DNA of 64,000 nt from Rhodoplanes sp. (GCF_013377085.1 NZ_JACAAX010000005.1:1-64000); one strand, 5' to 3'; positions 51,951 through 61,094 are shown, counted from the first letter of the stretch. Notes: generated by a model from the sequence alone, not told the origin. Program-made: numbers and translations.

Positions 51951-53732
51951 ATGACGGCGGTGATCGATCCGCGCAGCGGCGACGTCGAGGACGATGCCTC
52001 GAGCACAAGGCGGCATTCGCTGCTGTCGCTCGCCGGCAGCCTGCTGGCCGAGATCAGCCTGCCCAAGCTGGCGGTCGCCTGGACCCTGCTGATCGGCCTT
52101 CCAGCGCTGGCGCTCGGCCTGGCGCCACTGGTCGTGTCGCTGTGGTTCGCCACCCTGTCGACCAAGGCGGCGACCGTGCTGTCCGGCGCCGGCTCGGTGA
52201 TGCTGCTCGCTGCCGTGCTGGTCGCCGGCTGGTACGGCGGCCGTCGCCTGCTGCCGATCGCCGAGCGGAGCTTCTGGTCGCTCAACGCGCTCGCCGTGCA
52301 GCCGGCCTATGCGTTCGTCCGCGAGCTGTTGCGCCACCTCGTCGAGAAGGCGCTGCCGGGCCGGGTCGGTGCCGACACGCGTGCGACCGTGCGGGCGACC
52401 ACCGCGGCGCTGGCCGGCGTCGTCGTCTGCGTTCCGACCTTGTGGCTGATCACGGCCGTGTGGCCGTCGACCCGGTGGATCGGCACGGCGGCCGATCTCG
52501 CCTCTCCCTGGAGTCTCGTCGGCGTCGCCGTCGCCAACAGCACGGTCGTGGTCGCCGCCTATTTCGCCGCGGCGGCGCTCGCCTGGGGCATCGCCGATGC
52601 GACCATGGGCCAGCCGCGCACGATCGCCGATTTTCCCGCCGCCACGCCGGGGCGACGGCGGTGGCGCATCGCGCATCTCTCCGACATCCACATCGTCGGC
52701 GAGCAGTACGGCTTCCGCATCGAATGCGGGCGCGCCGGCCCGCGCGGCAACGACCGACTGCAGCGGGTGTTCGCCCAGCTCGACTTGATCCATGCGAGCG
52801 AGCCGCTCGACGCCGTGCTCGTTTCCGGCGACGTCACCGATGCCGGGCGCTCCGCCGAATGGGCCGTGTTCTTCGATACGCTCGCGGCGCATCCGCGGCT
52901 CGCCGAGCGCGTGCTGATCCTGCCGGGCAATCACGACGTCAACGTCGTCGACCGGGCGAATCCGGCTCGCCTCGACCTTCCGTTCAGCCCCAACAAGCGG
53001 CTCCGCCAGGCCAGGATGATCTCGGCCATGGCGGCCGTGCAGGGGTCTCGCGTGCGGGTGATGGACGCCGCCTCCAAAGACCTCGGCCCGACGCTCGACG
53101 AGGCGTTGCAGCCGCACCGCGACACGATCGAGATCTTTGCCGACACCGGCTCGCTGCGGCTCGCCCGCGACGTTGCGGCGCTGTGGGCCGGCCTCTTCCC
53201 GATGGTGCTCCCGCCCGACACCGCCGACGGGCTCGGGATCGTCGTTCTCAACTCGAATGCCGACACGCATTTCTCCTTCACCAATGCGCTTGGGTTGGTG
53301 TCGACCGAGCACATGGGCGCCGTCACGCGGGCCTGTGCGGATTATCCGAACGCAAGCTGGCTGATCGCGCTGCATCACCACATGGTCGAATACCCGATGC
53401 CGGCGAAGCAGTTCTCGGAGCGGGTCGGCACCGCGCTGGTCAACGGGAGCTGGTTCGTGCGCCGGCTGCAGCAGATCGTGCCCGGCGCCGTGGTGATGCA
53501 CGGCCATCGCCATATCGACTGGATCGGCGAAATCGGCTGCCTGCAGATCGTGTCCGCCCCGTCGCCCGTCATGGAGGCGACCAATGATTGCACGACGCAC
53601 TTTTACGTCCACGTCCTCGAGGCCGGCCCGGACCGGCTCCACCTGCTCGAGCCGCAACGGATCGACGTCGCCGGCGTGGATGCGGCGGAGTCGGATCGCA
53701 CGGCGCGTCTGGTTGCAGGGATCGGGGCCTGA
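51951..53732 (+). CDS. membrane-anchored metallophosphoesterase
   Basis: A 593-residue protein. The ATG at 51951 has an aggagg site. The first 210 residues contain several membrane segments (LAVAWTLLIGLPALALGLAPLVV, VLSGAGSVMLLAAVLVAGWY, LAGVVVCVPTLWLITAV, VVVAAYFAAAALAWGIA). From about residue 235 there is a calcineurin-type phosphoesterase with all metal motifs: LSDIHIVG, VSGDVTDAG, LPGNHDVN, IALHHHMVEY and MHGHRHID. Such enzymes hydrolyse phosphodiesters or phosphomonoesters, including UDP-sugars or cyclic nucleotides; here the active site is attached to the inner membrane. Substrate unknown. It is divergent from the lipase. Confidence 0.85.
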   Translation: MTAVIDPRSGDVEDDASSTRRHSLLSLAGSLLAEISLPKLAVAWTLLIGLPALALGLAPLVVSLWFATLSTKAATVLSGAGSVMLLAAVLVAGWYGGRRLLPIAERSFWSLNALAVQPAYAFVRELLRHLVEKALPGRVGADTRATVRATTAALAGVVVCVPTLWLITAVWPSTRWIGTAADLASPWSLVGVAVANSTVVVAAYFAAAALAWGIADATMGQPRTIADFPAATPGRRRWRIAHLSDIHIVGEQYGFRIECGRAGPRGNDRLQRVFAQLDLIHASEPLDAVLVSGDVTDAGRSAEWAVFFDTLAAHPRLAERVLILPGNHDVNVVDRANPARLDLPFSPNKRLRQARMISAMAAVQGSRVRVMDAASKDLGPTLDEALQPHRDTIEIFADTGSLRLARDVAALWAGLFPMVLPPDTADGLGIVVLNSNADTHFSFTNALGLVSTEHMGAVTRACADYPNASWLIALHHHMVEYPMPAKQFSERVGTALVNGSWFVRRLQQIVPGAVVMHGHRHIDWIGEIGCLQIVSAPSPVMEATNDCTTHFYVHVLEAGPDRLHLLEPQRIDVAGVDAAESDRTARLVAGIGA

Positions 53733-53759
53733 TACTGGATCAGGTTGATCCCTTCGGTG

Positions 53760-53862
53760 GTCATTCCGGGACGGCGCGGAGCGCCGGGCCCGGAATCCAG
53801 CCACGTCCTCGGCATCCGTTGCTGGATTCCGGGTTCGCACCTTCGGTGCGCCCCGGAATGAC
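53760..53862. repeat. REP-like double palindrome
   Basis: Intergenic repeat of about 100 bases. Outer arms GTCATTCCGGG (53760-53770) and CCCGGAATGAC (53852-53862); inner arms CCCGGAATCCAG (53789-53800) and CTGGATTCCGGG (53822-53833). The CATTCCGG...CCGGAATCCAG units are typical of the dispersed intergenic palindromes of Bradyrhizobium-like genomes. It lies between convergent genes, where such elements often sit, and may act as a terminator or mRNA stabiliser. Confidence 0.65.
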
Positions 53863-53918
53863 AGTGAACCGATCAGCCGGATTTCCTATGGCGTCGATCG
53901 GGAGAACCGGGCGGCCGC

Positions 53919-54950
53919 TCAGGTCTTTTCGGGCATGCTGCCGCCGAGGAGCTGGGCGACCCAGCGGCTGCCGCGGAATTGCTCGCAGATGGTCAGGATC
54001 GCGATCACGATCGGCACGCCGATGAAGGCGCCGGCGATCCCCCACAGAAAGCTCCACAGGAAGACGGCGAACAGCACCGCGAAGGGCGACAGCGACAGGG
54101 CGCTGCCGGCGATCCGCGGCTCCATGTAGCTCCCCACCACGAACTGGATCAGGTTCAGGCAGGCGAACACCAGGATCGCCGTCTCCCACGATTCGAAATG
54201 GGCGAAGGCGAACAGGGTCGGGGCGAGCGTGGCGACGAACGGGCCGATGAACGGGATGTAGTTCAGCGCGAAGGCGATGACGCCCCACTCGACGGCGAGC
54301 GGCAGCCCGACCGCCAGCGCGAAGCCGGTGACCAGGGCGCCGGTGACGACGCTCATGGCGGTGCGCACCAGCATGTATCTCTGCAGCTTTGTCGCGGTCG
54401 CGGCGCCGGCGCGCAGCAGGCCGGTCCCGATCGTGTGGTTGTGCAGGGCGCGCAGCTTGGCGGCGGCCAGCTCGACCTCCAGCAGGCCCAGGATCGTGAA
54501 CACGAGCGTGACGATTGTGAAGCTCATGATGCTCTGCAGCCGCGATCCGACCCGCTGCACCGCGCCGACCAGCCAGCTCACGCTGAAGAGATCCCCGAAC
54601 ACGCCCGTCACGGCGAAGCCGTGGCCCTCCAGCCAGGTGACCGCCTGCAGATACATGGCCTGGAACCGCGCCGTATCGGCGATCAGCCAGCGTGCGGCGC
54701 GTCCGAATCCCCAGCCGATCAGGGTCGCCAGGACGCCGATCACCACGGCGACGAGGACGACCGTGACGACCACGGCGAGAAGCTTCGGCAGGCGCGCCTG
54801 CAGCACCGTTTGAAGGGGCCACACCAGCGCGATGATGAACACCGTGAAGACCACCGGGGCCAGCACCACGCTGGCGTAATAGAGCGCGATCAGCACCAGG
54901 ATAGTGGTGCAGATGCCGAGCATCGTGAGGTGTCCGCGCTCATTGACCAT
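53919..54950 (-). CDS. AI-2E family transporter
   Basis: A 343-residue inner-membrane protein of the AI-2E (UPF0118/PerM) family with about eight helices. The N-terminal pair (LGICTTILVLIALYYASVVLAPVVF, LLAVVVTVVLVAVVIGVLATL) and the characteristic C-terminal core WGVIAFALNYIPFIGPFVATLAPT...LNLIQFVVGSYMEPRIAGSALSLSP are clear. Family members export small molecules including autoinducer-2 or act as Na+/H+ antiporters. No quorum-sensing gene is adjacent. The ATG at 54950 is chosen; one at 54995 would add 15 residues. Confidence 0.85.
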   Translation of the reverse strand: MVNERGHLTMLGICTTILVLIALYYASVVLAPVVFTVFIIALVWPLQTVLQARLPKLLAVVVTVVLVAVVIGVLATLIGWGFGRAARWLIADTARFQAMYLQAVTWLEGHGFAVTGVFGDLFSVSWLVGAVQRVGSRLQSIMSFTIVTLVFTILGLLEVELAAAKLRALHNHTIGTGLLRAGAATATKLQRYMLVRTAMSVVTGALVTGFALAVGLPLAVEWGVIAFALNYIPFIGPFVATLAPTLFAFAHFESWETAILVFACLNLIQFVVGSYMEPRIAGSALSLSPFAVLFAVFLWSFLWGIAGAFIGVPIVIAILTICEQFRGSRWVAQLLGGSMPEKT

Positions 54951-55146
54951 CGCCGTCGTGCCGCCTCGCCGTGGGACCCAGCCGTCGGGCGCCATGCATC
55001 CGACAGCCCCCTACGACTACGACTACGACGGCGGCGGCGGGAATGCCAAGCGCCGGGCTTCGGATTCCTCCGATCGGTCGCGGGCGAGCGCCGATACCAC
55101 GCGGGCCGCATTGAGGAGCATCAGGCGACCTCGTGCGGCAAGCCGG

Positions 55147-56163
55147 TCATTTCTTCTCGATGCCGGCGTCGGCGGCCACCTTGGCCCATTTGACCACCTC
55201 CCGGGCGATGCGGGCGCGGAATTCCTCGACCGAGCAGCCGCGCGCCGTCATGCCGAACTTGGTGGCGGACGCCTGGATGTCGGGCAGGGCCAGCACCTCG
55301 ATCACGGCGCGATTGAGCACGGCGACCACCTCGGGCGGCGTCGCGGCCGGAGCCGCGAGCCCGTTCCAGCTCGTCACCTCGTAGTCGGGAAGGCCGCTCT
55401 CGGCGACGGTCGGCACCTCCGGCAGGGCGGCGGCGCGCTCGCTCGCCGTCGTCGACACTGCGACGATCTGGCGGTCCGCGAGCGCCCCCTGCAGGGCGGC
55501 CTGGTACTCGAACAGCACGTCGACATCGCCCTGGATCATGGCGGTGACGAGCTGTGGCGTCGTCTTGAACGGGATCGCCGTGACGGTGATGCCGGCCATC
55601 GACTTGAACAGCTCGCCGGACAGATGCTGGTTGCTGCCCGGATTGATGCTGCCGAAGTTGAGCTTGCCGGGCTCGGCCTTGGCGGCGGCGATGATGTCGC
55701 GCACCGATTTCAGCGGGCTGCCTGCCTTGGTCGCGACGACGAGCCCGTAGGAGGCCGTGGTGGAGATCGGAACCAGGTCGCGCTCGAGGTCGTAGGGCAG
55801 CGACTTGAACAGCGACTTCGCGGCCGTGAGGCCGCCGCCGATCATGGCGAGCGTGTAGCCGTCCGCCGCCGACGTCACCACGGCGTTGATGCCGACCACG
55901 CCGGCGGCGCCCGGCCGATTGTCGATGATGAACTGCTGGCCGAGCTTTTCGGAGAGCTTTTGCGCCACCATCCGCATGGTGACGTCGGCGATGCCGCCGG
56001 CCCCGTAGGGCACGATGATGCGCACCGGCCGGCTCGGATAGGCCTGGGCGCGTGCCGGCGTGCCGCCGGCCGACGCCAGCAGGGCTCCGGCGACGCCGCC
56101 CAGCAGCAGGCTGCGCCGGTCCGGCTGCGCCGATGCGCCGTTCCGCTCGATCCCGCGCGTCAT
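55147..56163 (-). CDS. Bug-type tripartite tricarboxylate transporter binding protein
   Basis: A 338-residue periplasmic binding protein of the Bug/TctC family. A Tat-like signal (PDRRSLLLGGVAGALLASAGGTPARA) is followed by the family start AYPSRPVRIIVPYGAGGIADVTMR, then GQQFIIDNRPGAAG and the usual FKTTPQLVTAMIQGDVDVLFE. It binds carboxylates or related anions for TctAB-like permeases; no permease is nearby, as is common for orphan Bug proteins. The next gene, an amidohydrolase 34 bases upstream on the same strand, is probably co-transcribed, so the ligand may be its substrate or product. Confidence 0.88.
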   Translation of the reverse strand: MTRGIERNGASAQPDRRSLLLGGVAGALLASAGGTPARAQAYPSRPVRIIVPYGAGGIADVTMRMVAQKLSEKLGQQFIIDNRPGAAGVVGINAVVTSAADGYTLAMIGGGLTAAKSLFKSLPYDLERDLVPISTTASYGLVVATKAGSPLKSVRDIIAAAKAEPGKLNFGSINPGSNQHLSGELFKSMAGITVTAIPFKTTPQLVTAMIQGDVDVLFEYQAALQGALADRQIVAVSTTASERAAALPEVPTVAESGLPDYEVTSWNGLAAPAATPPEVVAVLNRAVIEVLALPDIQASATKFGMTARGCSVEEFRARIAREVVKWAKVAADAGIEKK

Positions 56164-56197
56164 GGTCGTTCCTCCGTCTCGTCTCAGCATAGCGCCG

Positions 56198-57091
56198 TCA
56201 GGGCAGGATCGCTGCGTGCCTTGCCGGTGCGGCGCCCGCGGGCTCGGCGAGGGCCGGATAGAGGCGGCGCGCCGTGCCGGCGAAGATCGCGGCGCGGTCG
56301 GTCTCGCTCAGGCAGGCGAGGCTCCTGCGGGCCTCGTCGAGGATGCGGCTCATCGGCCCGGCCTCGGCCGGGAAGTTGGAGCCCCAGGCGATGCGGTCCG
56401 CTCCGAAGGCGGCGACGAGACGCGGGAAGAAGTCGTCCGGCCGCGACGCGCCGGCCGAGGCCTCGCGCACCGTACGGCTGGTCAGCTTCAGCATCACGTT
56501 CGGATGCTCGGCGAGGGCGAACAGCCAGGCGGCATTGCGGTAGGGCGCGCCGTCCGTGAGATCCACCCGGGCGAGATGATCGAGCACCACCGGGACCTTT
56601 CGGAATCGGTCGAGCAGGATCAGCAGTGCGTCGACGCCCTCCGGGCGCATCTGGATGCACACCGGCACGTTGGCCGCCTCGGCCCGCTCCCACACCGGGA
56701 AGGTGCGCGGATCGGCCAGCCAGCCGGCCTGGCCGGGCTGGGTGGTGCCGGTGGTGAACAGCCGCATCCCGGTGAGACCCGCCGCCACCCACCTGTCGAA
56801 GATGCGGTCGGCGTCCGCTGCGAACAGGTCCATCGAGAAGACGCCGGTGAAGCGGTCCGGAAACGCCGCGACCGACCAGGCCAGATAGGAATTGTCGAAA
56901 CCGTAGGCGGTCGACGCCTGCACGACGGCTGCCTTCGCCACCCCGGCTTCGTTCATGGCGGCGATCAGGGCCTCGGCCGGGGTCGGCCGCGCATGCGACC
57001 AGTCGGACTGCTTGCCGCCCAGCGGCGCCAAGGGATAGCGGACCGTGTCGGGCGAAATCACATGCGTATGGATGTCGATGATGTCGTGCAT
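56198..57091 (-). CDS. amidohydrolase 2 family protein (TIM-barrel hydrolase)
   Basis: A 297-residue metal-dependent hydrolase of the Amidohydro_2 family. Starts with the metal-binding HDIIDIHTHVISPD at the ATG 57091 (no extension needed), with conserved residues in VVLDHLARVDL and AWGSNFPAE, the last carrying the family's active-site region. Relatives are lactonases, decarboxylases (ACMSD-like) and dicarbonyl hydrolases. It precedes the Bug-type binding protein on the same strand and is divergent from a LysR regulator 122 bases away, a standard catabolic layout. Exact substrate unknown. Confidence 0.82.
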   Translation of the reverse strand: MHDIIDIHTHVISPDTVRYPLAPLGGKQSDWSHARPTPAEALIAAMNEAGVAKAAVVQASTAYGFDNSYLAWSVAAFPDRFTGVFSMDLFAADADRIFDRWVAAGLTGMRLFTTGTTQPGQAGWLADPRTFPVWERAEAANVPVCIQMRPEGVDALLILLDRFRKVPVVLDHLARVDLTDGAPYRNAAWLFALAEHPNVMLKLTSRTVREASAGASRPDDFFPRLVAAFGADRIAWGSNFPAEAGPMSRILDEARRSLACLSETDRAAIFAGTARRLYPALAEPAGAAPARHAAILP

Positions 57092-57144
57092 GAAGGGCCT
57101 CCACATTGCCGCCCATTCAGCACTTTTCTCTGCAGCGGAGCCCA

Positions 57145-57174
57145 TTACAACGCTGACGGGTACCATGCTATTCT
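57145..57174 (+). promoter_or_regulatory. candidate promoter for lysR-type gene
   Basis: TTACAA (57145-57150) and TATTCT (57169-57174) are separated by 18 bases, about 40 bases before the TTG start of the regulator. Both are imperfect matches to sigma-70 boxes. The divergent amidohydrolase promoter must overlap this 122-base region, where LysR-type regulators usually bind. Confidence 0.3.
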
Positions 57175-57213
57175 GCTAAGTGAAGTACTAGTTCCACGCT
57201 TCTGGAGGGAGCC

Positions 57214-58422
57214 TTGGGTCCTCGTCTCGGCCGCCTGCGGGCGTTCCGCCATGTCGCCGTCGCGGGCGGCATGACCGGGGCAGCGCGGGCGTTGCGACTC
57301 ACCCAGCCGGCCGTCAGCCGCGCCGTGCAGGGGCTCGAACGGGATCTCGACGTCGCGCTGGTCGAGCGCCGCGGGGACGGCAGCGTGCTCACCGAGGAGG
57401 GGCGGGTGCTGGGGCGGCGGGTCGAGCGCCTCTTCGCGCAGCTCGCCGCGGCAGTGGCGAACGCCACGGGGCGCGATCCGGAGGCCGACACGGTCGTCCG
57501 CGTGGTCCGGGCGCTCGGCGACGGCCATCTGCGCAGCCTCGACGCGATCTGGACGGCGCAGACCTTCCGCCGCGCCGCCGCCGCGCTCGACGTCGCCGAG
57601 CCGACCCTGCACCGTGCCGCCCGCGACCTCGAGCGGCTCGTCGCGGTGTCGCTCTATCGGCGCACGCGCGACGGCGTCGGCCTGTCGCCGGCCGGCACCG
57701 AGCTCGCCCGCCGTTTCGCGCTGGCCGCGGCCGAGATCCGCGCCGGCCTGGAGGAGCTCAGCCTCCGGCGTGGCTCTGCTGCGGCGACCATCACGGTCGG
57801 CGTGCTGGCGCTGGCGCCGACCCGCATGGTCGCACTCGCGGCCGAGGCGATGCTGCGCCGGCATCCCGGCGCGAGGCTGACGATCCGCGAGGCCGCCTAT
57901 GCGGCGCTCGCCGACGCGTTGCGCAGCGGCGGCCTCGACCTGATCTTCGGCGCGCTGCGGGCGCCGCCGCCCTTCGACGATCTGCGCGAGGAGGGGCTGT
58001 TTCCCGACCCCTACCGCATCGCCTGCCGGCGCGACCATCCACTGGCGGCGCGTCGACATCTAACGCCCGCCGATCTGCGCGGTGTCGACTGGGTGGTGCC
58101 GACCAGAAGCCTGCCGCGCCGGGCCGTCACGGATCGCATCATGGCCGACTGGGGTCTGACGCAGCGCGTCCAGATCGAGGCGGATTCGCTCGGCGCCACC
58201 GTGTCGGCGCTGGCGGCGAGCGACCGCATCAGCCTGCTGCCGCACGCCACCGTGGTGGCCGACGATCGTCCCGACCGCCTCGCCGTGCTCGACCTCGCCA
58301 TCCCGCACCCGCCCCGTATCGTCGGCCTGACCACCCGGGCCGATTGGCTGCCGACCGCCGTGCAGGCGGATTTTGTGAACCGGCTGCGCGAGATCTGTGG
58401 GAGCGGCGTCGGGCAAGCGTAA
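57214..58422 (+). CDS. LysR-family regulator with two tandem DNA-binding domains
   Basis: A 402-residue regulator starting at TTG 57214, supported by the ribosome site tggaggga five bases before it. The usual LysR length is about 300; the extra 100 residues are a second winged helix. Domain 1 (about 8-68): LRAFRHVAVAGGMTGAARALRLTQPAVSRAVQGLERDL. Domain 2 (about 106-166): LRSLDAIWTAQTFRRAAAALDVAEPTLHRAARDLERLV, the same helix-turn-helix with the R..LSPAG wing. The inducer-binding domain follows (about 190-390). Such double-HTH LysR proteins are known but uncommon. It is divergent from, and probably controls, the amidohydrolase/Bug pair. Confidence 0.87.
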   Translation: MGPRLGRLRAFRHVAVAGGMTGAARALRLTQPAVSRAVQGLERDLDVALVERRGDGSVLTEEGRVLGRRVERLFAQLAAAVANATGRDPEADTVVRVVRALGDGHLRSLDAIWTAQTFRRAAAALDVAEPTLHRAARDLERLVAVSLYRRTRDGVGLSPAGTELARRFALAAAEIRAGLEELSLRRGSAAATITVGVLALAPTRMVALAAEAMLRRHPGARLTIREAAYAALADALRSGGLDLIFGALRAPPPFDDLREEGLFPDPYRIACRRDHPLAARRHLTPADLRGVDWVVPTRSLPRRAVTDRIMADWGLTQRVQIEADSLGATVSALAASDRISLLPHATVVADDRPDRLAVLDLAIPHPPRIVGLTTRADWLPTAVQADFVNRLREICGSGVGQA

Positions 58423-58447
58423 AGCGAAACCGGATCGGCTCCTCGCG

Positions 58448-59230
58448 TCACCTCTCGCGCGGCATCGCGTCGTCGTAGGCGAGCGCGCGGGCGATCGCCG
58501 GATCGGCGAGCAGGCGCGCGACCTCGGCCTGGACGAAGCCGTCGTCACGCACGCTGAAGGGCAGGGCAATGTCGTGCCGGGCGGCGACGCGGGCCGGCCG
58601 TGGCGACAGCACGATGATGCGGTCGGCCATCCGCACCACTTCGGCGAGGTCGTGCGTCACCAGCACGGTGGTGAGGCGGCGCGCATCGATCAGCCGCCGG
58701 ACCAGCGCCTGCAGGTGACGGCTCAGCCCGACATCGAGTGCGCCGAACGGCTCGTCGAGCAGCAGCAGGTCGGGCTCGACGGCGAGCGCACGGGCGAGCG
58801 CCACGCGCTGGCGCATGCCGCCGGACAGCGCGTGCGGGTATTTTTCGCCGTCCTCGGGCGAGAGACCGACGACGGCGAGCAGGCGCTCGGCCCGGGCGAT
58901 GCGCTCGGCGCGGCTCAGCGGCAGCGCGGTCAGTCCGAAGGCGATGTTGTCGCGGGCCGTTCGCCAGGGCAGCAGGCAGGGATCCTGGAACGCATAGGCG
59001 GGTCGACGGAACGGATGCGCGATGCGGCCTCGCTCCGGCTGCACGAGCCCGCCCAGCAAGGCGAGCAGCGTGCTCTTGCCGCAGCCGGACGGCCCGATCA
59101 GGCCGCCGATCCGGCCGGCCGGCAACACGAAGGAGACGCCATCGAGCACGGGCTCGGCGCCGTAGGCATGGGAGACGGCCTCGACGACGAGCGCATCGTG
59201 CGATGTCGCGTCCATGGCGGCGGCCGTCAT
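58448..59230 (-). CDS. ABC importer ATP-binding protein (nitrate/sulfonate type)
   Basis: A 260-residue ATPase. Walker A GPSGCGKST, Q-loop AFQDPCLLPWRTARDNIAFGL, signature LSGGMRQRVALARAL, Walker B LLLLDEPFGALD and H-loop VLVTHDLAEVVRMADRI are all intact; the LPW after the Q-loop is typical of TauB/SsuB/NrtD-type importers. Its ATG at 59230 overlaps the permease stop (ATGA). It is the last gene of the four-gene importer operon. An internal ATG five codons in is possible. Confidence 0.93.
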   Translation of the reverse strand: MTAAAMDATSHDALVVEAVSHAYGAEPVLDGVSFVLPAGRIGGLIGPSGCGKSTLLALLGGLVQPERGRIAHPFRRPAYAFQDPCLLPWRTARDNIAFGLTALPLSRAERIARAERLLAVVGLSPEDGEKYPHALSGGMRQRVALARALAVEPDLLLLDEPFGALDVGLSRHLQALVRRLIDARRLTTVLVTHDLAEVVRMADRIIVLSPRPARVAARHDIALPFSVRDDGFVQAEVARLLADPAIARALAYDDAMPRER

Positions 59231-60075
59231 GCGTCGACGCCGCCGCCGCGCCGTGCCGTCGGCAGCGCGGCACCAGGAATCTCCCGCCGCCAGATCAGCA
59301 TGCGTCGGCGCAACGGATCGAGCAGCAGGTGGTCGATCGCGAGCAGCAGGGCGACGACGAGGAGGATCCAGGCCATCGCCTTGGCGGTGTCGATCTGGGC
59401 CCGCGCCGTCGCCAGCCCGTCGCCGATGCCGCCGGCGCCGCTCAACAGCTCGGTCATCACGGCGACCTTCCAGGCGAGTGCCAGCGCGGTGGCGACAGCG
59501 GGGAACAGATAGGAGAGCATGTGGGGCAGATAGACGTCGAGAACCAGCACGCGGCGCGGCACCCGGAAGGCGCGCGCCATCCGGCGCAACGCGCCGTCGA
59601 GGCTCAGCACGCCCTCGGCGGCGCTCGCGAACACGATCGGGGCGCAGGTCACCAGTACCGTGAACACGACCGCGAGCCCGCTGTTGCCGAACCACAGCAG
59701 CGACAGCACCACCCAGGCGATCGCCGGAATGCCGAGCATCAGCGTGGCGATCGGCTGGAGCAGCCGACGCGCCACCTCGGAGAGACCGGCGAGGGCGCCG
59801 AGCAGCGCACCCAGCACGACGCCGGCCAAAAAGCCCGACAGCGCGTCGCGGCCGGTCTCGATCACGGCGGGCAGCACCTTGCCGTCGCGGGTCATCTGCC
59901 ACAGCGCCGCGGCCGTTTCGCGCGGCGAGGGCAGCAGCAGCGAGCCATAGACGGCGTGGCCGATCTCCCACAGCACGATCAGCAGCAGCAAGCTCGCGGC
60001 CGTGCCCCAGCCGGCCCTCAGCCGGCCGAGTAGTCCGCCGAGCAGTCGGCCGATGGCGCCGCGCTGCGCCGTCAT
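59227..60075 (-). CDS. ABC importer permease (BPD_transp_1, SsuC/TauC-like)
   Basis: A 282-residue inner-membrane permease with six predicted helices. The EAA loop that docks to the ATPase is at about residues 170-200 (AFRVPRRVLVLDVYLPHMLSYLFPAVATALALAWKVAV). The N-terminal LWEIGHAVYGSLLLPSPRETAAALW is typical of the nitrate/sulfonate/taurine subfamily. Start and stop overlap the neighbouring genes by ATGA. It serves the two binding proteins encoded upstream. Confidence 0.92.
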   Translation of the reverse strand: MTAQRGAIGRLLGGLLGRLRAGWGTAASLLLLIVLWEIGHAVYGSLLLPSPRETAAALWQMTRDGKVLPAVIETGRDALSGFLAGVVLGALLGALAGLSEVARRLLQPIATLMLGIPAIAWVVLSLLWFGNSGLAVVFTVLVTCAPIVFASAAEGVLSLDGALRRMARAFRVPRRVLVLDVYLPHMLSYLFPAVATALALAWKVAVMTELLSGAGGIGDGLATARAQIDTAKAMAWILLVVALLLAIDHLLLDPLRRRMLIWRREIPGAALPTARRGGGVDA

Positions 60076-61094
60076 GCCGGATCTCCCCAGTAGAAGCGTG
60101 CCGGCGGCAGGCTGCCGCCGAGCACATCGGGGGCGACCGCGGCGAGCTCGCCGAAATACTGTTCGAGATTGGTGCGCACCGACGCGGCCGCGACCACGTC
60201 GAGCCGGAAGAATGGGAGCGAGCCTTCGATCACGGCGGCCGGCAGCGCCAGTGGCTCGCTGCCGAGCCGGGCCGCCGCGGCCGGCTCGGCTCGCACCCAG
60301 GAGGCTGCGGCCACGGAGGCGCGGTGCAGGGTGGTGACCAGCGCGGGATTCGTCTCGACCAAGGCCTCGCTCACGGCGAGCCCGGCCTTGGGAAGGCCGC
60401 GCGGCCGCCCGGTGAGGGCGCCGTACACGGCGGTGAGGTCGGCGATGCGCCGCACCGGTGCGGCGGAGGCGGCGCTGCGCAGCAGGATCGCGGTGGCGAG
60501 CGGCTCGGGCACCACGGCGAGATCGGTCTCGCCTTCGAGCAGGCGCCGCGCCGTCTCGGCCGGCGTCGCCACATAGTCGAGGCTGACGTCGCGGTCCGGG
60601 TCGAGGCCGAGCCGCCGCAGCACCAGGCGGACGATCAGGTCGGGCGCCTCGCCGCGGAACGCCACGGTGATGCGCCGGCCGGCCAGATCCTCGATGCGGG
60701 TAACCGACGCGTCGCGGCCGACCAGATAGAGGAGGCCCCAGGCGACCACGTCGAGCAGGCGGATCGCGGCGCCTCCGTTGAACAGCGCCGCGGCCGCGTC
60801 GGTCGGCAGGCCGACCACGTCATACGCACCCGAACGCACGCCGGCGCGCAGCTCGTCGAGGGTCCGCCACACCTGCAACTGGGGGGCTTCGACATAGGGA
60901 GCGAGCGCGCCGGTTTCGAGAACGCGGGCGAGCAGCACGGTCGGGGTCGCCGGCATGCCGGCGATGGTCAGCCGGTCGCGCCGCGGCGCGGCCCGGGTGC
61001 GGGCCGGCGCGAAGCCGGTCGCTGCGACGGCCGCAACTCCGCTCAGCGCCGCGCGGCGGGAGAGCGGGCGTCCCGGCCGGCCACGGCCGCTCAT
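60072..61094 (-). CDS. ABC substrate-binding protein 1 (NMT1-like)
   Basis: A 340-residue binding protein with a twin-arginine signal (LSRRAALSGVAAVAATGFAPARTRA). The mature part is of NrtA/NMT1 type but does not begin with the usual DYFPNAD pattern; it has LTIAGMPATPTVLLARVLETGAL, LRRLGLDPDRDVSLDY and a C-terminal FYWGDPA. It is a paralogue of the next gene (same length, same internal motifs, clearly diverged). Overlaps both neighbours by ATGA, so it is made in step with the permease. Confidence 0.85.
   Translation of the reverse strand: MSGRGRPGRPLSRRAALSGVAAVAATGFAPARTRAAPRRDRLTIAGMPATPTVLLARVLETGALAPYVEAPQLQVWRTLDELRAGVRSGAYDVVGLPTDAAAALFNGGAAIRLLDVVAWGLLYLVGRDASVTRIEDLAGRRITVAFRGEAPDLIVRLVLRRLGLDPDRDVSLDYVATPAETARRLLEGETDLAVVPEPLATAILLRSAASAAPVRRIADLTAVYGALTGRPRGLPKAGLAVSEALVETNPALVTTLHRASVAAASWVRAEPAAAARLGSEPLALPAAVIEGSLPFFRLDVVAAASVRTNLEQYFGELAAVAPDVLGGSLPPARFYWGDPA

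Noticed and set aside
58448-60127. 559-codon frame containing the ABC ATPase
   Set aside because: Only the last 260 codons are ATPase; the first half is antiphase to the permease gene. The ATG at 59230 is the real start.
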